10,529 nucleotides of DNA from NCBI RefSeq assembly GCF_000611645.1, contig NW_014011543.1, forward strand, positions 1 through 10,529, given 5' to 3'. This document shows, piece after piece, positions 1 to 9,208 of the stretch. The notes beneath the pieces are model-generated. The model was given only the letters and a program-made list of their open reading frames with translations. It did no database searches and had not been told where the DNA came from. Origin of the DNA: Monoraphidium neglectum. Its lineage: Eukaryota > Chlorophyta > Chlorophyceae > Sphaeropleales > Selenastraceae. How positions within the stretch are numbered: position 1 is the stretch's first letter; each line of letters starts with the position of its first letter. Position numbers and translations under genes: made by a program.

Positions 1-11
1 ATGGGCTACAG

Positions 12-1773
12 GACGGGGCTGGGCGGGGCTGGCTGTGTGTGCAAGGGCGCTTCCAAGTTGCAGAGGTATGCCATGCACCCCCATGTGCCCCCTTCCCCCA
101 AGGCCTCTTGCTCCTGCGTATCCCTTTATTTGTGTGGCGCCCTGAGCCCTCCTCATCGCCACCACCGCACAAATACTCACTGAGTTGGCGACTGCCGCCC
201 ACCCCCTTCAACCATTGACCACCAACTTTGTGCTGTGGCGAGTTCACCCACCCTCTGCCCCAAACCTCTCGGCAAGCATTTGCCACACGTCCCCCGCCCC
301 TGACCACCCTCACTGCAACCCCTGTCTTCGTGAACCCCACGCACGGTACATTTTGATTGCAAAACCCCAGTGGAACTGGGCGGCGTACCAGAGCGGCGCC
401 CTTCCTTGCGAGGACCCCTCGTGGGACGTCCCGCAAGACTGCGGCAAGTGAGGCGGGGCGCGCCAATGTAGAAAGGCTGAAGGGCAGCTCGTTCCTTGCC
501 TGGGTCTGTGCAGTCCCCCAAATGATAGGCAGGACGCCCCTGCGCCGCCCGCCGCCCCGAGTTGTCAGTTGTTTGGGGGGCAAACAGGCGGCTGCCATCT
601 GCGTTGGCAGTCGCTCTTGCATGAGGTTTTCGTATAGGGTTATGCAGGTGCATAGCACATGGCAGAATCTTGCAAAAGTACCCCTGAATCATTTGCAAAA
701 CCTGCTTGCCTGCGGAATTCCTCAATCACTTCACCAGTGGTTACCTGTACCTCAATCTGCTGCCTGCCTGCACACCCCTCCGATGCCACAGGGCTGGCCG
801 CACAAACAACCAGACGTGCGACCCCAACGCGTCGTGGCAGCAGTGCATCCCGCGCATCGCGCCGGCGGGGCAGGCCGCGACGGAGAATTACATCAATTGG
901 TGGGCGCAGGCGTGCTTGTTGCAACACAGTTGCGATGGAAACCCAAGTGGGGGGCATGTGGGTGAAGAAATTGCCGCATATCCCTGCCTCTTGGCGGAGA
1001 GGGGCTGCTTGGGCACTGGCATGAGGGCACTTGGGTGCGACAGTGGGCGTGCATGGACGCGGACTTCATGCATCGACAGCAGCCGACGGATGTCCTTCGC
1101 ATACGCGGTGCCCCTCTCCTGCTCCCCTCTCATGCGAGGGTGTGCACATGCAAGAGCCCGCTGCTTCAGACCTTGTGGCGGCCCGTCCCCCTTCTCCGCT
1201 AAGATGGCTGGAAACCCATACTGTGCCTTGAATCCAAGCCTTGTTGTACAACCACCCGTCCACCTATCCCCCGACATCCTGTCCTCCCCCTCACCTTGGT
1301 TCCCACTGCGCCTGCTCGCATCCCGCAGCATCGATGTGAAGATCCTGCCAAGCGGCGTCCCAGTCCCCAGCACGTCTCCAGGCACCCCATCCACAAGCCC
1401 CAGCCCTGGCCCATCAACTTCCCCTGGCCCTTCGACTTCCCCCGGCCCTTCCACTTCCCCTGGTCCCTCCAACTCCCCTGGCACCTCCCCTGCCCCAAAC
1501 CCCGGCGGCAAGAACGTGTGTGTGATGTCCAGCGGCTGCCCGGCAACCCGCAACAGCAAGCGCGCCGTCTGCTTGTGCAAGAGCGCTGCCCTGAACCTGC
1601 CCAAAGGCAAATCCGCGGACATCGAGTTTGGCTGCTGGGGGGCAGTCAACTGCGCGGCTAACGTGGAAAAGTCGACGTACATCACATGCGGCTCGGCGAA
1701 TCTATTCAGCCAGAGCGCCAAAGCCTGCCAGGCGGCGGCCACCGTCACGTGCGGCACTGACTGGGGGCTTTAG
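12..1773 (+). CDS. Cysteine-rich, probably secreted protein with Ser/Pro linker (3' part of gene; 5' end outside window)
   Basis: I do not recognise the family. Exons inferred on the + strand are 12-65 (tentative), 371-447, 792-961 and 1364-1773, ending at TAG 1771-1773. The second exon (acceptor CCCCAG, donor AA|GTGAGG) ends in phase 2 and the third (acceptor CCACAG) starts with the single base needed, giving the join CGK|AGRTNN. These two exons encode six Cys and several Trp (PCEDPSW, DCGK, QTCDP, WQQC, WWAQAC, HSCDG) and have very high third-position GC. The last exon encodes a linker of repeated PSTSPG units, then a domain with nine Cys (NVCVMSSGC, VCLC, FGCW, VNC, ITC, KAC, VTC). The layout suggests an extracellular or cell-wall glycoprotein, which is inference; no signal peptide is visible because the start is missing. 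The boundary between the third and last exon is uncertain: the frame is open from 706 to 1773, and acceptors at 1328, 1363 and 1381 are possible. The segment 1044-1107 could be another exon. Confidence 0.6.
1411..1482 (+). repeat. 18-bp tandem repeat (4 copies) encoding Ser/Pro/Gly linker
   Basis: Four direct copies of an 18-base unit start at 1411, 1429, 1447 and 1465, each differing from the next at one to four bases. In the gene's frame each codes for six residues of the type PSTSPG, the last copy reading PSNSPG. Unit length is a multiple of three, so copy-number changes would lengthen or shorten the linker without a frameshift. Ser-Pro repeats are typical sites of hydroxyproline O-glycosylation in green-algal wall proteins; whether that happens here is inference. 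Confidence 0.85.
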
Positions 1774-3294
1774 TGCCTTGTTGCGCGTGTGCGTGATCTC
1801 GGTCCATCCATGCAAACAGCCTCATGCACGTTCAGAGCACTGCAGTTGGGGCGTGCGCGTCCAGTCGAGCTGTGCAGCACCATGGCGCAGGCCCCGAGCG
1901 GGGGCAACATACGCACACCCAAAATAGTACTGTTGTGTGATGGGGCGTTGGTGGCCGCACGACTTTATAAAGTTGCGAAACTCAGGAGGCCGCACGGCCG
2001 GGTGCAAACCCTGCCTCTTTGATCAGCCGCCGCACCCACCGCTGCTGGGTGGGCGGGCCCGGGCGGCAGCCCAGCGCCACGCGGCCCGCAGCCCCTCCTT
2101 ACTGTCGCACTGCGGGCAAATATTTCTTTCTCACCATTACTCCTGCGGCCCTTTGCCCGCTTGCGTCCTCAACAAAGCGCTATTTGCCGCCTACTGGAGG
2201 AGGCGGCGCAGTTTGGTGCTTCCAACCAGCTGCTCGCCTTGGCTTCCAGATGCGCCATTCATTGCTTGGCTGCATTGTATTCGCGACGCATGGGTCAGCC
2301 AGCTCACTGCAGCTCCTTGGCAGAGATCTGGTTGCCTTCATTTGATTGACGAGTCCTGGCTTTTCGCATCCAAGGTTGCCTGCACAGGACACACAGCAAA
2401 CATAACGCTGGGGCAGATGCGATGTCGAGGTTGAGCCAATTCGTGCCTTTATCTCAAACCTGCAGGGGGGGGCAGGGCTTTAGGGCATGCAACCGCTTGC
2501 CCAATGCACGGCTTCATTCTGTCCTGCGTCCCGCTGCCCCCTGCGTGTCAACAAAGGATGAAGAGGGTGAGCACGAAAGCCAATGCCAACTCTGCCACAC
2601 ATCATGCGGTACGACTGGCTCCAACATAATTGATCGCGCAAGGCGCATGCACTCAATTGCTGCCACGACAGTACTGTAAATGGGCTGCGGTGGTGTGCCG
2701 GATGGTAGAGAGCGGACAGGTCGGGCGGAATTACGTCTGTTGAGTGCATCAGCCATGTGGAGGCAGCAACGCCACAAACAGCACACTATTTTACAGCAGT
2801 GAGCGAACGGGCCAAAGGTGGCCACTTGCGGGGGCAGAAGACGGCTACTTCGGTGCGGCAGGTCCTGCGATGCTCCTCTCCTCATGCAACACAAGCACCA
2901 TCTCACCCCTCTGCGACTGTGCACCACCTCACCCCTCTGCGTAAAGCAGAGAGGGGCCAGACTAATAAAATGACGGAGTGCTTTGATGAGGGGGTCCACA
3001 TGGCATGCCTTGGCAATGCTGTCACAGGCAGCCTTCCAAAGGTGGGGCAAATGGCTCAGGAGGCGCAGAGTTGGGTGTGGGATACCGGCAACTTTCACTT
3101 GCGTGGCATGCAGGGGGCCCGTGTACATGCGAAACGTGTACAGAGAACCCTGGTAAGTGCAGCAAGCCACATTGCAAACAAGATGTTCAGTCAGGCGTGG
3201 GTGTGAATGGAGCGGCACCCTCGCAACAGTCACGCAGACATGGCGCATCTTCCAAACAAGCATCGACAAACTCGAGGGCTCTCAAGAAATTGAG
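1774..3294. other. Gap after the Cys-rich gene, no supported gene
   Basis: This stretch lies downstream of the Cys-rich gene. I see no frame with the high third-position GC of the neighbouring exons, no family motif and no consistent donor/acceptor pairs. The longest frame (minus strand, about 2514-3269) has no recognisable domain. TGTAA, the usual green-algal polyadenylation signal, occurs at 2675-2679, about 900 bases after the stop codon at 1773, too far to assign with confidence. Confidence 0.5.
2895..2956. repeat. Short direct repeat followed by a hairpin
   Basis: A 21-base sequence at 2895-2915 recurs at 2921-2941 with one mismatch; both end in CACCCCTCTGCG. The second copy ends in CTCTGC (2935-2940), which can pair with GCAGAG (2946-2951) across a five-base loop. 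It lies in the gap between the convergent genes and no function is evident. Confidence 0.55.
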
Positions 3295-3697
3295 GTTCCC
3301 CCACGGGCGGGGAGAGGGCACTCGAGGGGGGAACACGCCACAGCGCTCCATCGCGCTGCTGGTAAAGCATTGCCACGTGTGTACGTAACTGTAGGTGCCC
3401 CCAGGAGCGGGGGGAGGGCACCAGAGGGGGGAACACGCCGCAGTGCGCCATCGCACTGCTCGTAAAGCATTGCCATGTGTGCATGACACCTCAGGTGCCC
3501 CAGGAGCAGGGGAGGGCATCCGAGGGGGGGGGGGGGCACACGCCACAACGCTCTATCGCGCTGCCAGCAAAGCATTACGACGTGTGCATGCAACTCTTGG
3601 TGCCCCCGGGAGTGGGAGGAGGGCACCAGAAGGGGAAGACACGCCGCAGAGCGCCATCGCGCTGCTCGCAACGCATTGCCACGTGTGCATGCAATTG
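3295..3697. repeat. Minisatellite: four ~100-bp tandem units, G-rich
   Basis: Four head-to-tail units are visible: 3295-3394 (100 bp), 3395-3494 (100 bp), 3495-3599 (105 bp) and 3600 to about 3697. The first two are roughly 80% identical by eye. Each starts with GTKCCCC, has a G-rich segment, then ACACGCC, a conserved GCCATCGCGCTGCT-like core, AAAGCATT and an ACGTGTG-type segment. The third unit carries a run of 13 G (3524-3536), which accounts for most of its extra length. The array lies about 330 bases past the 3' end of the bestrophin coding region. It has no coding character. Confidence 0.9.
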
Positions 3698-4023
3698 TGC
3701 ACCGCCAGGACGTGTGCGCCACACCGCGTAGTTATGTGAGGGTTGCAACGTCCCGCTTTTGTTGGCGGGCCGTTTGCACGCCAAGGTGTGTAGTCAACCA
3801 CAGCACAACACGCAGAACTCTTCTTTAGTCGACACGGCACCGTCGAAACAAACATGAGGACCCCTAACGCAATACAAGAACAGGTAAGATGATGTTTCCT
3901 TGCCACAGATACGAGGTGTTGCCGCTGCACTTGCTGCGCAAGCCTGGGCATCACTGCAGCCATTATCGATGGCAAGACCTTTGAAGCATCAAGTCGCCCA
4001 ACAATTGGACCAGCAAATGCGTT
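3698..4023. other. Short gap between minisatellite and bestrophin stop codon; probable bestrophin 3' UTR
   Basis: This 326-base stretch contains no supported coding exon. On the minus strand it directly follows the bestrophin stop codon (4026-4024), so it probably contains the 3' UTR. I did not find TGTAA on the minus strand here, so the poly(A) site is not placed. Confidence 0.5.
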
Positions 4024-7000
4024 TTAGACGCCCGCTGCTTGCGGCACAGGGTACCTGTTCACCGCCTGAACCGGCGGCCACTCCTTCTGCCCCTGTGGCC
4101 CAGACCGCGCCAAGCCCACCAGCTGCGCCGCCGACAGCTGCTCCCGCCGCTGCTGTGCTGGCGGCGCGCCGCTGCCGTTGCCGTTGCCGCTGACGCCAGT
4201 GCTGCTGCCGCCGTTGCCATTGGCGGCGTGGGTGGACTGGATTTCCCTGACGTTCGACAGGACGCTGTCACAGATGACTTCAAGTGCCAGAATAGAGAAG
4301 GGCTCTGCTCAAGGGTTGGCAGCAGGGGCGAGAAGGGGCAGGATGGGATCAGGTCAGAAGATATTAGGGGTTTCACCGCCAGCACTGCAGGGGAGGAACA
4401 GACCAAGGAGTTGGGCCCGGAGGTGGGTCGTTCTGCGATCGCAAAATGCCCGCATGTTATGATTGCTCACCCTCAATGCTGACACCAATTTCCTCAATGC
4501 CTGAGGGGAGGTGGGCCGGGGCGGTGAAGGAAAGTGGGGTGTGTCAGTATGCCGTATGAGCCGGCAGGCATGGACAATTGTTGACTACACAGGGCAGCCA
4601 TCATGTGCCATGCGGCCAGTAGTGCATTTGGTCAAAAGCCCAGCCCGCCAAGCCTGCACCCTGGGGCACGAAACTGCAGCTGCGGGCGCGTGTTTGCTCA
4701 CCCAGCAGCAGGAAGGCGATGGCGACGCTCAGCGGGATGGTGGACAGCCCGCACGACCCGAAGAGCGAGAAGGGCAGCAGCGTCAGCCAGATCATCAGGA
4801 AGCGGCTCGTGTGCCTTCGAGACGCGACAGGTGGGGTCGAGGCGGCGGAGGGGCGCGCGATGCGTTGCAGATCGGCCGTGGCGTTGCGAATTGAAATGGC
4901 TGGGGGACAGAAATGCGGGGGACGCAATCGGTGTGGTGGTGTTCATCCTCACAGAGCAGGCGCCGCAGGAGTGAGCACGAGGATGCGGCCGGCACAGGCA
5001 AAAGCGAGCGACGACAACGCTGCTCAGAACACCCCCGGCAGCGCCCGCCACGACGTGCTTCGGCCGCAGCAGACGGCGCGCGGGGCGTCCCCGGCCGCGG
5101 GCCGCCGCGGTCGCCGGCTGCTGGCGGCCTCGGACTCCGGGGCTGGGATTGTTTCCTGGGCCCCACCTGGTGTAGCTCAGCGGGATGGGGGTGCGCAGGA
5201 TGCGCTCGCAGCCGCCCAGGCAGTCTGCGAAGGAGGTGAGGTTCTGGTCCATCCGGATCGTGGCCGCCACGGACAGGTTGGCGGACGATATGATCTGGGA
5301 CAGCACCTGGTGAGCAGGTTTTCGGGGGCGGGGGGTTCGAGGGTCGGTTACAGTGTGCGGCGCTGTGTCGAAACAGCGATGGGCAGCGCCGGCGCAGGGG
5401 CTGTTGGGGTTGATGGGATGTTCCTAAGCAGCCAGTGTTTTGCGGGGTCACGTCGCGGGGCCCCAGGCGTTCGTTTCACTGTGCCGCACCTGCAGGACGT
5501 AGTTAGGCCGGTGCGTGGCCTTCAGCAGGGAGTCCAGCTCGTGGGGCAGCAGGATGTCCTGAGGGCGGGGCAGCAGGCGTGGTTGGCGATATTTTGAGTG
5601 GAAGTGACGCGGCGTCATCGCGTCCGGCGCGGGCCCGCAGATGACTCCGCATATTAGGCAGGTGACAGGACAAAAGCAGGACTGGAAACCAAAGCCTTGG
5701 TCACAGTCGCAAGCTTCGCTCCTGGCCATCGACTTGCTTTGCAGTCAATTACCCCGTCATCACCCGGTTGACAGCACCCGACCTGGAGCTCCTGCCGCAG
5801 GTCGTTGCCCTTGCGCAAGTGACACATCAGCGCGCGGCTGAAGGCGGGCGTCCAGCGGCACAGCATGTCGCGCAGCTGCCAGCAGTCGGGCGAGATGTAC
5901 GACAGGCCCTGGGAGCACGGCCGCGGTCAAGGGTGGGGCCCAAGGACGGGAACGCCACAGAAAGCGGGGTTCAGCGCAAGATTGATCTGGCCTGTGGCTG
6001 TGGATGCAGGTGAGAGCGCGACCCTCTGCCGAAAGCTTGGCCATTGGAGGAAAAGTGTGAGCGTGGCGCTTGAAGGCCGGCTATGAAGCGGGCGCTGACC
6101 TGGCGCACGATGTCGCGTGACCTGTTGAGGACGAGGCCCCACATCTTGCGCGCCTCGTCCCACCGGCCATAGCTGCAGGGGGGGGGGTTACAGGGGGTGC
6201 GGGCAAGGGGGGGCGATGCCGAATGGGAGTTTTACCCATGCTCCTGCCACATAATACAGCCGTCAATGCATGTGTCTTGCCTTCCAATGTACAACAAGAC
6301 CGCCGCAAAGCTGGGTGTCGCAGCTCAGATCAAAGCTTTGCCCTTGCATCTTTGGGCTTGACCATCCATGCCACCTCCCCCCTCCCCGCAGACACACAGA
6401 AAACTACCCTCCCTCCTTCCCACAACACACCTTGAGTTGGTGCGGAAGACCAGCAGCAGAGAGAGCGCAAAGCTGGTCAGCCCAAACGGCTCCTTGCTTG
6501 TCAGCTGCACGCTTGGCAGCGCGGCCGGGAGGAGGCCAGCCTGTTCACAGGCACGCAGTTGGCAAAGGGCGGCGAATTTAAGGGGCAGTCGAGGATAAGG
6601 TGAGCCGACGGGCCCGGGCGCAGGATTTTGGGTGGAGGAAGTCCCAGCAGGCTCAGCCAAACGCGCCCTTGCAGGGGGGGGGGCTGTTTCGAATGGGTCG
6701 ACAGGGTGGCCCGCTGCGAGAGGCAGACTTGGGAGCCACCAGACTGCACCGCGCCGGGCCAAGGTTTGCTGCGCCCTCCGCCCAAGGCCGGCCCCAGGAG
6801 GCCCGCCGCCCTGCGGCGCTCTTCGGCCCGCCAGCAATCCTGGCGCCCGCCCACCTGCCGCAGTGACTCATACGCCACCACCGCTGCCGCTACGGCCGCT
6901 ACATACAGCAGCGGCCGCGCCAGGCCCCACACCACACGGGAGCTGCGATGTGATTGATGTTTTGCGCGAGATGCAGTCAGTTCACCGACTCATTGCGCAA

Positions 7001-7541
7001 GGCTGCGCATGCCGGGCAGATCGCTGCGAGCACCACCCCATTCTAACTCAAAGATTTTGCCCCAGCCTCTGGCCCCCCCTCCCCTGCATACGCACGTTAA
7101 AATGCCGACGAGGTGGCGGCCATAGCGCGTGGTGCTCCTGTGGCCTTCCCACGCCTGAATGTCAAAGACCTGCACGCATGCAGCCGATGGGTGGTCGCAC
7201 GCGACGGATGGGCGGTCGCACACGACGGATGGGCGGTCGCACGCGTCGAGCAGTCGCATGCTGGGGCATGCGGGCATGCGCATGCAATAACTTGGGTGGC
7301 ATGTGCACGCGGCGCCGCGGTGCGGTGCGGCCCGTCTCACCGTTCGCCGGTATCTGCGGCTCTCCTCCTTGATCGCATCCTCGTAATCCCCTGCCACTGG
7401 TCGACCCAGGTCTGTCAGCTGCACACGGCCCGCCTGCGGCCGCACGGCACGGGACCGGGACCGCGCAACGCTGCGGAGCGTCGGACGTGCCAGGCGCTCG
7501 GCTTCCCATGTCGGGCGCGGGCGCGCCGCACCCGCCCGCAT
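4024..7541 (-). CDS. Bestrophin-family anion channel, 11 exons, probably chloroplast/thylakoid
   Basis: Minus-strand exons: 7541-7341, 7169-7096, 6942-6855, 6540-6431, 6172-6100, 5908-5783, 5558-5490, 5306-5167, 4814-4702, 4500-4471 and 4304-4024, all GT-AG with matching phases. They sum to 1305 bases, 434 residues plus TAA. Residues 1-50 are rich in Arg/Ala/Ser, like a chloroplast transit peptide. Then come the conserved N-terminal helix (RRT|VFDIQAWEGHRS, about 65-80), TM1 (about 95-116), TM2 with EPFGLTSFALSLLLVF (136-152), SSYGRWDEARKMWG (157-170), LPHELDSLL near 229-237, CERILRTPIPLSYTR (280-294), TM3/TM4 (about 299-331) and IEEPFSIL (340-347). These are hallmarks of the family (Pfam Bestrophin). 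Relatives include Arabidopsis VCCN1 (thylakoid chloride channel) and Chlamydomonas BST1-3 (thylakoid bicarbonate entry in the CO2-concentrating mechanism); ion choice cannot be read here. The tail (about 366-434) is low-complexity Asn/Gly/Ser, then Gln/Pro-rich. ATG 7541 is the first in-frame ATG, but AACAG just before it could be an acceptor for a further 5' exon. Confidence 0.93.
6173..6187 (-). other. C-tract at 3' end of bestrophin intron 4
   Basis: On the minus strand ten consecutive C (6187-6178) stand directly before TGCAG, the acceptor of exon 5. It serves as an extreme polypyrimidine tract. A similar ten-base homopolymer (6674-6683) lies inside intron 3. Confidence 0.7.
7170..7340 (-). 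other. Bestrophin intron 1: 171 nt, in frame and free of stop codons
   Basis: The donor is ACG|GTGAGA and the acceptor is GTGCAG|GTC; both exon ends are in phase 0. The intron is 57 codons long and its frame is open through from exon 1 to exon 2. It is called an intron because the flanking exons join to give RRTVFDIQAWEGHR, contiguous in bestrophins, and because both splice sites are strong. The translated intron is Cys/Arg-rich and unlike the family. Confidence 0.8.
7186..7248. repeat. 21-bp tandem repeat (3 copies) inside bestrophin intron 1
   Basis: Three direct copies lie at 7186-7206, 7207-7227 and 7228-7248; each begins GATGGG and contains GGTCGCAC, with only a few differences between copies. 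The copy nearest the 3' splice site ends 16 bases short of exon 2, so the array occupies the region where the branch point should be. Unit length is a multiple of three, so the intron frame stays open whatever the copy number. Confidence 0.9.
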
Positions 7542-9208
7542 ATGCTGTTGCGCGCGGTGGCAAAGCTGGAGATATTCTTTGGTACTCTGATAACTACTCC
7601 TGACACGCTGTACGCTCGATTCTCCGCGGCCTGTTCGTGTTTTAGAGGTATGCCGTGATCGCCTCCTCTGTACTTGTCGTATGCGGTGAATTCTGGATTC
7701 TATGCATGTGATGTTGTCAACCACGGAGGCGCTTACGTCGACCGCCTGGTCAGAGACTCCCACCAATGGTGATTTCCACGAGCAGGGCCCGGTTTATACA
7801 ATTACCGCACTCAAAAAGCGCATGTTTGACCGAAAGGCTGCGGGGGTCAAGCGCATAGCCCACATTCTTGTGGCTGCATGTGGGAGGCTACGCGCGTTTT
7901 TGCGAATGGTGACCCCTATCCGCCACCCGTGCCCCCCAAGCTGGGCCCAAGGGTGCGGGCCCATCCTGTATGCCGCTGCATCACACCAGCAGCGCAGCTG
8001 TAAGGTCTTCCATCTATCATCACAGCCATGCCCCTGGTGTCTTGGGCGCTGCGGGCTGGCGTTGCCGCTGCTGGTGTGCCCGAGTCCTCATGCATGTATG
8101 TGCTGTGGGTTTTGGGACCCCAACATCCTGAGCAAGCACTGCACACTCACCATGAGGCCACAAACCATCATGAAAATTCACTGTAACCACCAGGATTGCT
8201 CGTCACGTATTCGGATGGCCTCAGTGCAACAGCTAGATATGCGTGGAGAGGGCTATATGCGTGAAACACTGGCAGATTTTTTTGTTCGCGAGCTGCAGAG
8301 AGCGCCAGCATCACACATTCACCATCCACCTCAAAAGCTGCTGACGCCCTCCGCACTGCCGCCTGCTGTTCCCCGTCTTCTCCATCCGTCTGGGATCGCA
8401 AGTGGGCGCAAGTAACCCGCTGGCACAAAATGAAAGAGCGCCTACTAGTTGGGCCTGGTATAAGACAAAGTTGCTTGGCATCCACAGCTGGGTAACAACA
8501 GCCCAGCGAGGGATGCGCATGCAGTGGCTTGATCCCTGCCCAGCGCTGCCGCCATGTGCTGTCAGCCAGCTGGCGGCGAATAGGGCTGCTTGGGTTTCGC
8601 CTGAGCTAGCGTATGCCTCTTGACCGTGAGTTGCTGCGTGTGCATGTACAGGGTCCTGGTGTTGAGGCTGAGTCGCTGCAAATAGGTGGGACGTCGATGG
8701 CCAGAAGCGCACCAATCGAGAATGGGCTGTGGGTCACAACAATTGAATATGGGGACGCTACAATATAATGCGCTAAAACAGTCACAGAAGTGGATGGTTG
8801 ACCCTTCACGCTGTGTCGCAGAGCCGGACGTCGCCAGTGACTGGTCAACGCCGGCACCGGGCCGTTGACTGTGGCGGCAAGGATCTGCAGGTATGGTACT
8901 CTGCTATGCGGACGCTGTTGTTTCCAGCTTAGGCGTACGAAACCGAACGCGAGTGAAAAGCACAACATAGTGGATTGTTTCGGGCAAACTTCCGTGAGGA
9001 CCTCGTGTGCGGTGGCAACTCACGAGATCATCGACTGCTGCGCAGGAAGCAACACATGCTGAGTGGATTCATATTTGAACTAGTAGCCCAGTGTACGGAG
9101 CGTGCGCTCTGCACACGCCCGACGGAGCTCTCATCATTGTAGTCTGAGCTCGCCTTGATTTGCACATTGGCGTCGGACTGCTGAAATTTCACGTCCGTCC
9201 TCGTCATC
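7542..9208. other. Region between divergent bestrophin and FLU-like genes, no supported gene
   Basis: This 1.67-kb stretch must hold the promoters and 5' UTRs of both divergent genes, and possibly non-coding or unrecognised 5' exons. The longest frame (+ strand, ATG 7702 to stop 8415, 237 codons) has no motif and a more AT-rich, unbiased codon use than the neighbouring exons, so I do not call it a gene. Splice-like signals occur near 8880-8900 (CTGCAG|GTATGG on +) but no exon can be fixed. Confidence 0.5.

Noticed and set aside
706..791. Using the start of the open frame at 706 as the start of the Cys-rich gene
   Set aside because: The codon at 706 is TTG, not ATG, and exon 371-447 joins in phase to the acceptor at 791, so the coding region continues upstream.
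2514..3269. 251-codon - strand open frame
   Set aside because: No motif, Cys/His/Arg-rich composition typical of a random GC-rich frame, and no supporting splice structure.
4024..4110. EWPPV in the bestrophin tail as a possible Rubisco-binding motif like that of pyrenoid proteins
   Set aside because: It lacks the Asp/Asn before Trp and the basic residue after it, so it does not fit the published pattern.
5165..5195. GTAGCTCAGC-like sequence resembling a tRNA D-arm
   Set aside because: It is the antisense of the bestrophin PIPLSYTR codons, and no acceptor stem, anticodon arm or T-arm follows.
4719..5597. 292-codon + strand open frame
   Set aside because: It is antisense to bestrophin exons 7-9, whose identity is firm; the frame is a shadow of high-GC codon use on the other strand.
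7771..7777. GATTTCC matching the GANTTNC low-CO2 element described in Chlamydomonas
   Set aside because: One copy of a very degenerate motif is expected by chance in a region this long.
7793..7798. TATAAA on the minus strand about 250 bases upstream of the bestrophin ATG
   Set aside because: A single short match without a mapped transcription start; not strong enough to call a promoter.
7702..8415. 237-codon + strand open frame with an ATG
   Set aside because: No recognisable domain, no third-position GC bias like the real exons, and long chance frames are expected in GC-rich DNA; it occupies the promoter region between divergent genes.
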